This document shows positions 23,160 to 31,900 of a stretch of DNA of 64,000 nucleotides, piece after piece. This stretch comes from Mycobacterium sp. 1081908.1 (GTDB lineage Bacteria; Actinomycetota; Actinomycetes; Mycobacteriales; Mycobacteriaceae). The stretch's first letter is position 1. Each line of letters begins with the position of its first letter. The notes under the pieces are model-generated. The model saw nothing but the letters and a program-made list of their open reading frames with translations, was not told the DNA's origin and ran no database searches. The stretch covers positions 48,670 to 112,669 of the forward strand of contig NZ_LZLY01000034.1 in the NCBI RefSeq assembly GCF_001673535.1. Reading direction: 5' to 3'. Position numbers and translations under genes: made by a program.

Positions 23160-23393
23160 GGCGATCCTTTGGCTCAGGTGTTTGCAGGCGCGCTAGGAGT
23201 TGTGGAAGCCGCTGGGTTCGGCCGCCGTCGAGCACTGTTGGCGTCGATGATGACTGCGGGCGTGCTAAAACCCTTCGTATTCAGCCCAGATGGCGTGTCA
23301 GACGGGCTGACTGTATCGAGCCAAAGCCCTGCGCAGCGCGGAGCGCGCGGAACGCAGTCCAGATCGTGACAATTGGGGCCTCGGCGGCGAGGG

Positions 23394-24890
23394 CTACGCC
23401 GCCGGCCGGCTCAGCCGCAACGAGTCGGGCAGCGCACCGACCTGCCGGCGCTCCGGGACCTCCCAGATGTCGCCGGCCAGAATGCCCGGCAGCCCGGCCT
23501 CGCTGGCGATGAAGACGGGATAGGCGCCGCGCATGGACTGGCGGTGAAAGTCGCGCACCGTGGCGAACGCCCACTTGCTCAGCAGGCAGATCGCGACCAG
23601 GTTGGCGATGGACATCAGCGCCATCGTCAGGTCGGCGAGCGCCCACACCAGCTTGAGCTGGGACATCGCGCCGAACACGATCGCCCCGAGTGTCACCACC
23701 TTCAGCGCGTTGGTCGCCAGTTGCCGGCCGCCCAGGAAGAACAGGTTGGCCTCGGCGCACACGTAATTGCTGAGCACCGAGGCGAATCCGAACACGAAGA
23801 CCACGGCGGTCATCACCACGGTGGTCCAGGATCCCAGGCCGGCGGCGACGGCCGACTGCGTCAGGCTGGCGCCCGCGATCGAACCGGTGTGGGCCGGATC
23901 GTAAACGCCGGGGCCCGCCATCAGCACGATGAACGCCGTCGCGGTGCAGATCACCATGGTGTCGACGAAAACGGCGAGCGACTGAATCAGGCCCTGCTCC
24001 ACCGGATGTGACACCGTCGCGGCGCCGGCGATGTTGGGCGAGCTGCCCATCCCCGCCTCGCACGCGAACAGCCCGCGCTTGACCCCGGTCAGCATGGCCG
24101 TCGCGATGCCCCCCGCGAATCCACCCGCCAGCTGCTTGATTCCGAACGCGCCGCCGACGATCTCCTCGAGGACGGCCGGCAACGCCGAGATGTTGACGGC
24201 GACGATCGCCAACGCCAGCAACGCGTACGTCAGCGCCGCGACCGGGATGACCCGCTCCGCGAACCTGGCGACGCTGCGCACCCCGCCGAAGAGGACCGCC
24301 GCCGCGAGCACGGCCAATCCCGTTGTCGTCCAACCGATGCCGACACCGTGCGACGACTTCAGCACACCGCTGATCGCGTTGGTTTCCACCATGTTGAACG
24401 CCGTCGAGAACGTGACCACGAGCAGCACGGCGAAGAACACGCCGCCCGTGCGTGAGCGCAGGCCGCGCTGGATGTAGAACGCGGGGCCGCCGCGGAAGGC
24501 GCCGTCGTCCGAGCGGACCTTGAAGACCTGGGCGAGGGTGGCCTCGATCAGCGCCGTCGCCATCCCGACGCCGGCGACCACCCACATCCAAAAGATCGCG
24601 CCCGGACCGCCGACGGTAAGCGCGATCGCCACGCCGGCGATGTTTCCGGTGCCCACGCGCGACGCGAGGCCCACGCAGAAGGCCTGAAAAGAGGAGATCC
24701 CACCGTCTTGGCGGTGGGACCTGCGGAGCTGGCGAAGCATGCGCCCGAAGTAGCGGATCTGAATGAATCGGGTGCGCACCGTGAAATAGATGCCGACGCC
24801 GATGAGCAGGTACACGAGGACATGACAACTCAGGGCATTGCTCAGCGGGTCGATCCACCGCGCCTGAACGAAGTCCAAATCCATCCCCAA
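23394..24890 (-). CDS. Alanine/glycine:cation symporter (AGCS family)
   Basis: 498 residues and about ten membrane helices. Family signatures are present: FCVGLASRVGTGNIAGVAIA near the N-terminus, GPAFYIQRGL and GLFACEAGMGSSPNIAGAA in the middle. It imports alanine or glycine with Na+ or H+. The long hydrophilic C-terminal tail (from SKWAFATVRDFHR) is cytosolic. The 234-bp gap to the fadD start holds no gene that I can support. Confidence 0.92.
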   Translation of the reverse strand: MGMDLDFVQARWIDPLSNALSCHVLVYLLIGVGIYFTVRTRFIQIRYFGRMLRQLRRSHRQDGGISSFQAFCVGLASRVGTGNIAGVAIALTVGGPGAIFWMWVVAGVGMATALIEATLAQVFKVRSDDGAFRGGPAFYIQRGLRSRTGGVFFAVLLVVTFSTAFNMVETNAISGVLKSSHGVGIGWTTTGLAVLAAAVLFGGVRSVARFAERVIPVAALTYALLALAIVAVNISALPAVLEEIVGGAFGIKQLAGGFAGGIATAMLTGVKRGLFACEAGMGSSPNIAGAATVSHPVEQGLIQSLAVFVDTMVICTATAFIVLMAGPGVYDPAHTGSIAGASLTQSAVAAGLGSWTTVVMTAVVFVFGFASVLSNYVCAEANLFFLGGRQLATNALKVVTLGAIVFGAMSQLKLVWALADLTMALMSIANLVAICLLSKWAFATVRDFHRQSMRGAYPVFIASEAGLPGILAGDIWEVPERRQVGALPDSLRLSRPAA

Positions 24891-24987
24891 CCTGGGCCGT
24901 TTGCTCGCCGCAGCGTAAACGCGAAATGTTGAGGACAGGTTTCGTTAACCGGCGGTTGGCCGGCGTGTTTGTAAAAATCCAGTGACG

Positions 24988-25320
24988 CTAGGCGCCGCCG
25001 CTGACCTTGCCGCCGCTGGCCGCAAGGGTTTGCGGGCAGTACACGTTGGCCGCGATCGCGGTGAACCGGGCCGCGTTGTCCCCGTGCAGCCCGGGGTTTT
25101 GGGCCTGGATCGTCTTGACGACGTCCACCGTCTGCGTCCCCTTGCCCATCGCGTCGCACACCCACCTTCCGGCCCCGATCGCCGGCCCCGGGTCCGGGAA
25201 GGTGATGCCGGCCGCGCGCAGCGAGACCAGGAAGGCGTCGTCGGTGTCGTCCGCCCGCGCGGGCCCGGCCATGCCGACCAGGGCGGCCAAGCCCGCCAAC
25301 GTCAGGAGCAGCGGTTTCAC
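24988..25320 (-). CDS. DUF732 secreted protein, 110 aa
   Basis: GTG 25320 is preferred because it opens directly into a signal peptide (VKPLLLTLAGLAALVGMAGP, cleavage near ARA-DD). The mature part follows the DUF732 plan: DDAFLVSLRAAGITFPDPG, RWVCDAMGKG and AANVYCPQTL with two Cys. Function unknown. Confidence 0.85.
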   Translation of the reverse strand: MKPLLLTLAGLAALVGMAGPARADDTDDAFLVSLRAAGITFPDPGPAIGAGRWVCDAMGKGTQTVDVVKTIQAQNPGLHGDNAARFTAIAANVYCPQTLAASGGKVSGGA

Positions 25321-25388
25321 GGTGTCTGATCGTGCCAGAGCGTAGGAACGGGCGCACCCCAAATCACGAATTACGGCCGCCGCACTGC

Positions 25389-25434
25389 GTCAACCAGAGG
25401 TTGACACGATGCATGCCGTCAACCTAATGTTGAC
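25389..25434 (+). promoter_or_regulatory. clpC2 promoter with two GTCAAC-N5-GTTGAC operators
   Basis: Two identical palindromes, gtcaac-cagag-gttgac (25389-25405) and gtcaac-ctaat-gttgac (25418-25434), have centres 29 bp apart. The second extends to catgccgtcaac/gttgacggcatg, 12 bp per arm, up to the ATG. Between them lie -35 TTGACA (25401-25406) and -10 TAATGT (25425-25430) with 18 bp spacing, so transcription would begin at or next to ATG 25438 (leaderless). ClpC2 has its own HTH, and published work indicates autoregulation; operator assignment is inference. Confidence 0.75.
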
Positions 25435-25437
25435 GGC

Positions 25438-26175
25438 ATGTCCGAACCGACCCCCATCGCCTACCCCGTCCGCCTCGACGAGCTGATCACCGCCATCAAA
25501 CGGGTGCACCCGGACGTCCTGGACCAGCTCGCCGACGCCGTCCTGGCCGCCGAGCACCTGGGCGAGGTCGCCGACCACCTGATCGGGCATTTCGTCGATC
25601 AGGCCCGCCGCTCCGGAGCCTCCTGGACCGACATCGGCAAGAGCATGGGCGTGACCAAACAGGCCGCCCAGAAGCGGTTCGTCCCGCGCGCCGAGCCCAC
25701 CACGCTGGACGACCAACAGGGCTTCGGGCGCTTCACGCCGCGGGCCCGCAATGCCGTGGTGGCCGCCCAGAACGCCGCGCACGAGGCCGGCAACGGCGAG
25801 ATCACGCCCGACCACCTGCTGCTCGGCGTCCTCAGCGACCCGGCCGGCCTGGCCACGCTGCTGCTGCAACGGCAACAGGTCGACGTCGAGGCGCTCCGGG
25901 CCGCCGTCAGCCTGCCCCCGGCGGTCGGCGAACCCCCAGAGCTCATCCCGTTCAGCGGCCCGGCGCGCAAGGCGCTGGAGCTGACGTTCCGCGAGGCACT
26001 TCGGTTGGGCCACAACTACATTGGCACCGAGCACCTGCTGCTGGCGCTGCTCGAACTCGAGGACGGCGCGGGGCCGCTGCACCGGTGCGGCGTCGACAAG
26101 GACCGCGTTGATGAGGATGCCGCCGCCGCGCTCGAAGCACTGGCCAGCGGCAAGAACCCCTCCCCTTCGCCATAG
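25438..26175 (+). CDS. clpC2: ClpC2, decoy-type Clp N-domain protein
   Basis: 245 residues. The first 90 form a helical DNA-binding part with an HTH (SGASWTDIGKSMGVTKQAAQ), followed by a duplicated Clp N-terminal domain (FTPRARNAVVAAQNAAHEAG, ITPDHLLLGVL; then TFREALRLGHNYIGTEHLLL). It has no ATPase modules. In M. tuberculosis ClpC2 (Rv2667) binds cyclomarin-type antibiotics that target ClpC1 and is induced by them, apparently by relieving its own repression. The twin palindromes in front fit this. Confidence 0.93.
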   Translation: MSEPTPIAYPVRLDELITAIKRVHPDVLDQLADAVLAAEHLGEVADHLIGHFVDQARRSGASWTDIGKSMGVTKQAAQKRFVPRAEPTTLDDQQGFGRFTPRARNAVVAAQNAAHEAGNGEITPDHLLLGVLSDPAGLATLLLQRQQVDVEALRAAVSLPPAVGEPPELIPFSGPARKALELTFREALRLGHNYIGTEHLLLALLELEDGAGPLHRCGVDKDRVDEDAAAALEALASGKNPSPSP

Positions 26176-26196
26176 CCCCTGTGCGATCATGCGAGG

Positions 26197-26706
26197 ATGC
26201 ATCGCTGGCTGATCGCCCTGTCCGTGTTGATCGTCGCGGCCGCGAACCTCGCGGCGCCGCGCGCGTGGGCGGGCGACGCGCCGATCGGTCACATCGGCGA
26301 CACGCTGCGGGTGGACACCGGCAAGTACATCGCCGACGTCACGGTCAGCAGCGTGGCCCCGTGCGACCCGCCGCCGGGATTCGGCTACACCCGCGAGGGC
26401 GTCCCGGTCAAAAGCTTCCCGGGCAGCACCGTCGATCGCGCCGACGTGACCGTCCGCGCTGTCCGGGTGCCCAACCCGTTCATCATGGCCACCGAGTTCA
26501 GCTTTGACGGCGTGACCCCGTTCGCCGACGCCTACAAGCCGCGGGCGTCCGATGCGCCCGACGCGCTGGACAACGTGCTCGTCAACGCGCCGAACGGGGC
26601 GATCGTGCGCGGCGCGGTGTATTGGGACGCCTACCGCGACCCGGTCTCCACCGTCGTGCTGCTGGACAAGAAGACGGGCTATCACCTGGCCCAGTGGAAC
26701 CTCTGA
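26197..26706 (+). CDS. Exported protein, Rv2668 orthologue
   Basis: 169 residues beginning with a signal peptide (MHRWLIALSVLIVAAANLAA, cleavage near AWA-GD). The mature part is beta-rich (GDTLRVDTGKYIADVTVSSV, RADVTVRAV) and resembles DUF4352-like immunoglobulin folds. Its place directly after clpC2 and before a GNAT gene equals Rv2668 in M. tuberculosis. Function unknown. Confidence 0.8.
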   Translation: MHRWLIALSVLIVAAANLAAPRAWAGDAPIGHIGDTLRVDTGKYIADVTVSSVAPCDPPPGFGYTREGVPVKSFPGSTVDRADVTVRAVRVPNPFIMATEFSFDGVTPFADAYKPRASDAPDALDNVLVNAPNGAIVRGAVYWDAYRDPVSTVVLLDKKTGYHLAQWNL

Positions 26707-27230
26707 CCCTGGACGTACGCGTCGTCACGGCGGGTTCGGTCGACACCGCGGAGCTGGCCGACGTTGCGGCGCAGACCTTTCCGCTGGCGTGTCCCCCGGC
26801 GACCGCCGCGGCGGACATCGCCTCGTTCGTCGAGACCAACCTGTCGGCCGAGCGCTTCGCGGAGTACCTGGCCGATCCGCGCCGCGCGATCCTCACCGCG
26901 ACGCGCGACGGCCGAATCCTCGGCTACGCCATGGTCATTCGCGACGCCGGCGACGACGCCGCCGAGCTGTCCAAGATCTACGTGCTGCCCGATCAGCACG
27001 GCACCGGCGCGTCGGCGGCGCTGATGGACCTCGCGGTGGCCACCGCGCAGCAGTGGGGCGTGCGCCGCTTGTGGCTGGGCGTCAATCAGGCGAACCAACG
27101 CGCGCAACGCTTTTACCGCAAGCACGGGTTTGAGGTCAGCGGCACCAGGACGTTTCGGGTGGGCGCCGGCCTCGAGAACGACTACGTCATGGTTCGCGAG
27201 CTTGGGTCAGCGCCACCAGCCGCGACGTAG
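26694..27230 (+). CDS. GNAT N-acetyltransferase, Rv2669 orthologue
   Basis: GTG 26694 overlaps the previous gene by 13 bp; 178 residues. The GNAT fold is complete: LGYAMVIRDAG, the central strand ELSKIYVLPDQHGTGASAAL with QHGTGA for CoA binding, LWLGVNQANQRAQRFYRKHG and a closing strand. FYRKHGFE and N-Q-A-N-x-R-A are usual in acetyltransferases acting on small molecules or proteins. The C-terminus converges with the zapE-like gene and overlaps it by 44 bp. Confidence 0.88.
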   Translation: MEPLTLDVRVVTAGSVDTAELADVAAQTFPLACPPATAAADIASFVETNLSAERFAEYLADPRRAILTATRDGRILGYAMVIRDAGDDAAELSKIYVLPDQHGTGASAALMDLAVATAQQWGVRRLWLGVNQANQRAQRFYRKHGFEVSGTRTFRVGAGLENDYVMVRELGSAPPAAT

Positions 27231-28227
27231 CCCGCAGGTACTTCTTTCGGTAGCCACCGGCCAGCATCTCCTCGCTGAAGACGGTGTCCAGCCTCGCGCC
27301 GGACGCGACCACCGGGATGCCGGCGTCGTAGAGCCGGTCGGTCAGCGACACCAGCCGCAGGGCCACGTTCTGATCGTCAATGCGGTGCACGCCGGTCAGG
27401 AACACCGCCGTCACACCCTCGATCAGCGTCAGGTACCGCGACGGGTGCATGGTGGCCAGGTGCGCGCACAGCGCGTCGAAATCGTCGAGCGTCGCCCCGT
27501 CGACCGCGGCGGCGCGCGCGGTGACCTCCTCGTCCGACGACGGTTGCGGCGCCGGCGGCAGGCCGCGGTGCCGGTAGTCGGGCCCCTCGATCCGTACCGT
27601 GGTGAAAATGCTTGCCAGCGTGTTGATTTCGCGCAGGAAGTCCTGGGCGGCGAAGCGGCCCTCGCCGAGCTGCTCGGGCAGGGTGTTCGAGGTGGCGGCG
27701 ATCGACACCCCACGCTCCACCAACGAGGAGAGCAGCCGCGAGATCAGGGTGGTGTTGCCCGGATCGTCGAGCTCGAACTCGTCGATGCACACCGCCGTGT
27801 AGCCGGCGAGCATCTCGATGCATTCGGCGAAGCCGAACACCCCGGCCAGCTGGGTGAGCTCGCCAAAGGTGGCGAACGCCTTGGGGGTTGGGGGCTCGGG
27901 CCCGCTTCCGGGCAGCTGGTAGTAGGCCGAGGCGAGCAGGTGGGTCTTGCCCACGCCGAACCCGCCGTCGAGATACAGCCCGACGCCGGGTGACACGGCC
28001 CGCCTGCCCAACAGCTTTCGCCGGCCGGCCCGGCGCTCGACGGCCTGCCGGCAGAAGTCCTGGCACGCTGCGACGGCGTCCGCCTGGCTCGGTTCCCGCG
28101 GATCCGGGCGATACGTCGCGAAGCTCACGTCGACGAACGTTGGCGGCGGCCGCAATTGGGCGATCAGCCGCTCCGGCGACACGGTCGGATGCCGATCCAC
28201 CAGATGCCCCACGCGGCCCCCGTGCAT
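27187..28227 (-). CDS. zapE: AFG1/ZapE-type ATPase, Rv2670c orthologue
   Basis: 346 residues from ATG 28227; an upstream ATG at 28263 is rejected because it would overlap the ribD start. Walker A LYLDGGFGVGKTHLLAS, Walker B VCIDEFELDD, sensor ATSNTLP and the AFG1 phrase FLREINTLASIF are present, with the late region ALRLVSLTDRLYDAGIPVVA typical of the family. Relatives act at the division site or as mitochondrial quality-control ATPases. Its role in mycobacteria is not established. Confidence 0.9.
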   Translation of the reverse strand: MHGGRVGHLVDRHPTVSPERLIAQLRPPPTFVDVSFATYRPDPREPSQADAVAACQDFCRQAVERRAGRRKLLGRRAVSPGVGLYLDGGFGVGKTHLLASAYYQLPGSGPEPPTPKAFATFGELTQLAGVFGFAECIEMLAGYTAVCIDEFELDDPGNTTLISRLLSSLVERGVSIAATSNTLPEQLGEGRFAAQDFLREINTLASIFTTVRIEGPDYRHRGLPPAPQPSSDEEVTARAAAVDGATLDDFDALCAHLATMHPSRYLTLIEGVTAVFLTGVHRIDDQNVALRLVSLTDRLYDAGIPVVASGARLDTVFSEEMLAGGYRKKYLRATSRLVALTQAREP

Positions 28228-28261
28228 GCAGGAACTGTAGCGGCGTGCTGCAATCAAGCTC

Positions 28262-29017
28262 ATGCCAGAGACCCCGCTGACGCTGCTCGGGTCGACGCGG
28301 GAAATCGACGACGCCGAACTCGCCCGCCTCTACGGCTATCCGGAGCGGGACGGCACCTGCGTGCGCGCGAATTTCATCACCAGCGTCGACGGCGGCGCCA
28401 CCGCCGACGGCAGCAGCGGTGCCATGGGCGGGCCGGGCGACCGGCACATCTTCAACCTGCTGCGGGAACTGGCCGACGTGATCGTGGTCGGCGCGGGCAC
28501 GGTGCGCATCGAGGGCTATTCCGGCGCGCACCTGGCCGTCGCGCAGCGCCAGGGGCGGCAGGCCCGCGGGCAGAGCGAGGTGCCGCGGCTGGCGATCGTC
28601 ACCAAGTCGGGCCGCCTTGACCGCGACATGGCGGTGTTCACCCGGACCGAGGTGCCGCCGCTGGTGCTCACCTGCGCCGCGACGGCCGCGGAGACGAGCC
28701 GGCGGCTCGGCGACCTGTGCGAGGTGCTCGACTGCTCCGGCGGCGACCCCGCACAAGTCGACGAGGCCGCCCTGCTGGCGGGGCTGGCGGCGCAGGGAAT
28801 GCGCCGCGTGTTGACCGAGGGCGGGCCGATGCTGCTCGGCGCATTCGTCGACCGCGACCTGCTCGACGAGCTGTGCCTGACGATCGCGCCCTACCTGGTC
28901 GGCGGCCTGGCCCGGCGCATCGCGACGGGCCCCGGCCAGGTGCTGACCCGGATGCGCCGCGCCCACCTGCTCACCGACGAGGCCGGCTACCTTTACGCCC
29001 GCTACGTCCGGGGATAG
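28262..29017 (+). CDS. ribD: RibD-type pyrimidine reductase, Rv2671 orthologue
   Basis: 251 residues forming only the reductase domain (RibD C-terminal/DHFR-like fold): ANFITSVDGGATADG, DVIVVGAGTVRIEGYS for NADPH, VLTEGGPMLLGAFV and APYLVGG. There is no deaminase domain. In M. tuberculosis the orthologue can substitute for dihydrofolate reductase when overproduced and then gives resistance to para-aminosalicylic acid. Its start is divergent from zapE by 34 bp. Confidence 0.88.
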   Translation: MPETPLTLLGSTREIDDAELARLYGYPERDGTCVRANFITSVDGGATADGSSGAMGGPGDRHIFNLLRELADVIVVGAGTVRIEGYSGAHLAVAQRQGRQARGQSEVPRLAIVTKSGRLDRDMAVFTRTEVPPLVLTCAATAAETSRRLGDLCEVLDCSGGDPAQVDEAALLAGLAAQGMRRVLTEGGPMLLGAFVDRDLLDELCLTIAPYLVGGLARRIATGPGQVLTRMRRAHLLTDEAGYLYARYVRG

Positions 29018-29031
29018 CTACTGTGGTCGGC

Positions 29032-30591
29032 ATGAGTCGGCAGATCGCGTCCGCCACGATCCTGGTGGCGGTGACCGCGTTGGTCGCCGGCTGCGTTCCC
29101 GGGCTGGGCGCGGACCCGCGCTTCGCCACCAATTCCGGTGCCCGACCGCAGGGCGCGGCCACCACGAAGCCCCCGCCGGCCGGTCCCCCGCCGATCGCCG
29201 CGCCCAAGAACGACCTGTCCTGGCGCGACTGCACGGCGAAGGTGTTCGGCGACGCGGCCGTGCCCGCGGCGCCGGACGTGCAGCTGGACTGCGCGACCTA
29301 CGACACCGACCTCGACCCCGTCAACGGCGGGTCGGGAACGCTCAGCATCGGCGTGGTCCGCGCGCGCTCCGCCAAGACGCCGCACGACGCCGGTCCCCTC
29401 GTCTTCACCACCGGCACGGACCTGCCGTCCTCGGTACAGTTGCCGGCCTGGCTCGCCCGGGGCGGCGCCGACGTGCTGCAAACCCACCCGATCGTGGCCG
29501 TCGACCGGCGCGGCATGGGCATGTCGAGCCCGATCGACTGCCGCGACCCGCTCGACCGGCAGGCGATGCGCGACCAGGCGCAGTTCCAGACCGGCGACGA
29601 CCCCGTCGCCAACCTGTCCGACATCTCCAACACCGCCACCACCAACTGCACCGACGCCATCGCCCCGGGCTCCTCGTCCTACGACAACTCGCACGCCGCC
29701 TCCGACATCGAGCGCCTGCGCAGCCTGTGGGACGTGCCCGCGGTCGCGCTGGTCGGTGTCGGCAACGGCGCCCAGGTGGCGCTGGCCTATGCCGCGTCGC
29801 GGCCCGACCGGGTGGCCCGGCTGATCCTCGACTCCCCAATTGCCTTGGGCGTCAACGCCGAAGCCGCCGCCGAGCAACAGGTCAAGGGCCAGCAGGCCGC
29901 GCTCGACGCGTTCGCCGCCCAGTGCGTCGCCGTCAACTGCGCGCTGGGCCCGGACCCCAAGGGCGCCATCAGCGCGATGCTGGCCGACGCCCGCGCGGGC
30001 AAGGGGCCCGGCGGCGCGCCGGTGTCCGCGGTGGCCAACGCCATCACTGTCGCGTTGGGCTTCCCCTCGGGCGGACGCGTCGGCGCCACGCAGAGCCTGG
30101 CCAACGCGCTGGCGGCCGCCCGGTCCGGGGACGCCAACCAGCTGAACAACCTGATCGGGCACGCGTACTCGCTCACCGACTCGGACGGCCAGTTCGTCAA
30201 CTCCTGCAGCGACGCGATCAACCGGCCGACCCCGGACCGGGTGCGCGAACTCGTGGTGGCGTGGGCGAAGCTCTATCCCCAATTCGGCCCCGTTGCCGCG
30301 CTCGGCTTGGTGAAATGCGTGCACTGGCCGACCATTCCGCCGCCCGCGCCGCCGAAGGATCTCAAGGTCGACGTCCTGCTGGCGGGCGTGCAGAACGACC
30401 CGATCGTCGGCAACGAGGGGACCGCCGCGACGGCGGCCATGATCATCAACGCCAACGCGGCCAGCAAGCGGGTGATGTGGCAGGGCATCGGCCACGGCGC
30501 CAGCATCTATTCGCCCTGCGCGGTCCCGCCGCTGGTCGGCTATCTCAACAGCGGCAAGCTGCCCGGGACCGACACTTACTGTCCCGCCTGA
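29032..30591 (+). CDS. Lipoprotein alpha/beta hydrolase, Rv2672 orthologue
   Basis: 519 residues from ATG 29032. A lipoprotein signal with lipobox VAGC is followed by a Pro/Ala linker. The hydrolase domain resembles the TAP/tripeptidyl aminopeptidase group: IVAVDRRGMGMSSPIDC and the nucleophile elbow VGVGNGAQVA. Here the usual Gly-x-Ser-x-Gly reads G-V-G-N-G, so the nucleophile Ser is replaced by Asn. C-terminal Asp (AGVQNDPIVG) and His (GHGASIYSPC) are kept. M. tuberculosis Rv2672 is called a possible secreted protease; activity of this protein is doubtful. Confidence 0.85.
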   Translation: MSRQIASATILVAVTALVAGCVPGLGADPRFATNSGARPQGAATTKPPPAGPPPIAAPKNDLSWRDCTAKVFGDAAVPAAPDVQLDCATYDTDLDPVNGGSGTLSIGVVRARSAKTPHDAGPLVFTTGTDLPSSVQLPAWLARGGADVLQTHPIVAVDRRGMGMSSPIDCRDPLDRQAMRDQAQFQTGDDPVANLSDISNTATTNCTDAIAPGSSSYDNSHAASDIERLRSLWDVPAVALVGVGNGAQVALAYAASRPDRVARLILDSPIALGVNAEAAAEQQVKGQQAALDAFAAQCVAVNCALGPDPKGAISAMLADARAGKGPGGAPVSAVANAITVALGFPSGGRVGATQSLANALAAARSGDANQLNNLIGHAYSLTDSDGQFVNSCSDAINRPTPDRVRELVVAWAKLYPQFGPVAALGLVKCVHWPTIPPPAPPKDLKVDVLLAGVQNDPIVGNEGTAATAAMIINANAASKRVMWQGIGHGASIYSPCAVPPLVGYLNSGKLPGTDTYCPA

Positions 30592-30595
30592 TACT

Positions 30596-31900
30596 TTGCG
30601 CTTCGTGACCGCAGCTGACTCGACCCGAACCGGCCTGCGCGATTCGCTGCTGGCCGCGTTTCGTCCCCGCACCGGCGCACCGGGCACCGCGACGATCGTG
30701 CGGTCGGTGTTGTGGCCATTGGCCGTCATGTCGGTGCTGCACCGCAGCATCGTGCTCACGCTCAACGGCAACATCACCGACGATTTCAAGCCGGTCTATC
30801 GGGCGGTGCTGAACTTCCGGCGCGGCTGGGACATCTACAACGAGCACTTCGACTATGTCGACCCGCACTACCTGTACCCGCCCGGCGGCACGTTGTTGAT
30901 GGCGCCCTTCGGCTACCTGTCCTTCACGCCGTCGCGGTATCTGTTCATCCTGATCAACACCGTCGCGATCCTGCTCGCCTGGTACCTGCTGCTGCGGTTG
31001 TTCAACTACACGCTGTCCTCGGTGGCCGCCCCCGCCCTGCTGTTGGCGATGTTCTGCACGGAATCCGTGACCAGCACGCTGGTGTTCACCAACATCAACG
31101 GCTGCGTGTTGCTCGCCGAGGTGCTCTTCCTGCGGTGGCTGCTGGACGGCCGGGTCGGCCATCAGTGGTGGGCGGGTGTGGCCATCGGGCTCACGCTGAC
31201 GCTCAAACCCGTGCTGGCGCCGCTGCTGTTGCTGCCGCTGCTCAACCGCCAGTGGCGGGCGCTGGTGCCCGCGGTCGTCGTCCCGCTCGTCATCAACGCG
31301 GCCGCGTGGCCATTGGTCAGCGACCCGATGGACTTCGTCACCCGCACGCTGCCCTACATCGGGGGCGTGCGGGACTACTTCAACAGCTCGATCGAGGGCA
31401 ACGGCGTGTACTTCGGGCTGCCCACCTGGCTGATCGTGTTCCTGCGGGTCCTGTTCGTTCTGCTCACGATCGGCGCGCTGTGGCTGCTGTATCGCTACTA
31501 CCGCACCCGCGACCCGCGGTTCTGGTACACCAACTCGTCGGGGGTGCTGCTGCTGTGTTCGTGGCTGGTGCTGCCGCTGGCCCAGGGCTACTACTCGATG
31601 ATGCTGTTCCCCTTCTTGATGACGGTGGTGCTGCAGAACTCGCTGATCCGCAACTGGCCGGCCTGGCTGGGTGTCTACGGCTTCCTGGCGCTGGACGACT
31701 GGCTGATCTACCAACACATGCGCTACGGCCGCGCGCTGCACTACCTGAAGATCACCTACGGCTGGTCGTTGCTGCTGATCGTGGTGTTCACGGTGCTCTA
31801 CTTCCGTTACCTGGACGCCAAGGCCGAGAACCGGCTGGACGACGGGATCGATCCTGCTTGGCTGTCGGTTGACCGTGAGCGCGCTAGCGTGGAGGCATGA
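30596..31900 (+). CDS. aftC: Alpha-(1->3)-arabinofuranosyltransferase AftC
   Basis: 434 residues and about ten membrane segments. The first extracytoplasmic loop contains the GT-C acidic pair in NGNITDDFKPVYR and the phrase HFDYVDPHYLYPPGG. It adds branching alpha-1,3-arabinofuranose from decaprenyl-phosphoarabinose to arabinogalactan and lipoarabinomannan. The first codon taken is TTG 30596; GTG 30605 (VTAADS) is an equally possible start. Four bases separate it from the hydrolase stop and it overlaps msrB as ATGA. Confidence 0.94.
   Translation: MRFVTAADSTRTGLRDSLLAAFRPRTGAPGTATIVRSVLWPLAVMSVLHRSIVLTLNGNITDDFKPVYRAVLNFRRGWDIYNEHFDYVDPHYLYPPGGTLLMAPFGYLSFTPSRYLFILINTVAILLAWYLLLRLFNYTLSSVAAPALLLAMFCTESVTSTLVFTNINGCVLLAEVLFLRWLLDGRVGHQWWAGVAIGLTLTLKPVLAPLLLLPLLNRQWRALVPAVVVPLVINAAAWPLVSDPMDFVTRTLPYIGGVRDYFNSSIEGNGVYFGLPTWLIVFLRVLFVLLTIGALWLLYRYYRTRDPRFWYTNSSGVLLLCSWLVLPLAQGYYSMMLFPFLMTVVLQNSLIRNWPAWLGVYGFLALDDWLIYQHMRYGRALHYLKITYGWSLLLIVVFTVLYFRYLDAKAENRLDDGIDPAWLSVDRERASVEA

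Noticed and set aside
23160..23393. Gap between fadD and the symporter gene searched for an RNA or small gene
   Set aside because: No good start site, hairpin or conserved motif seen.
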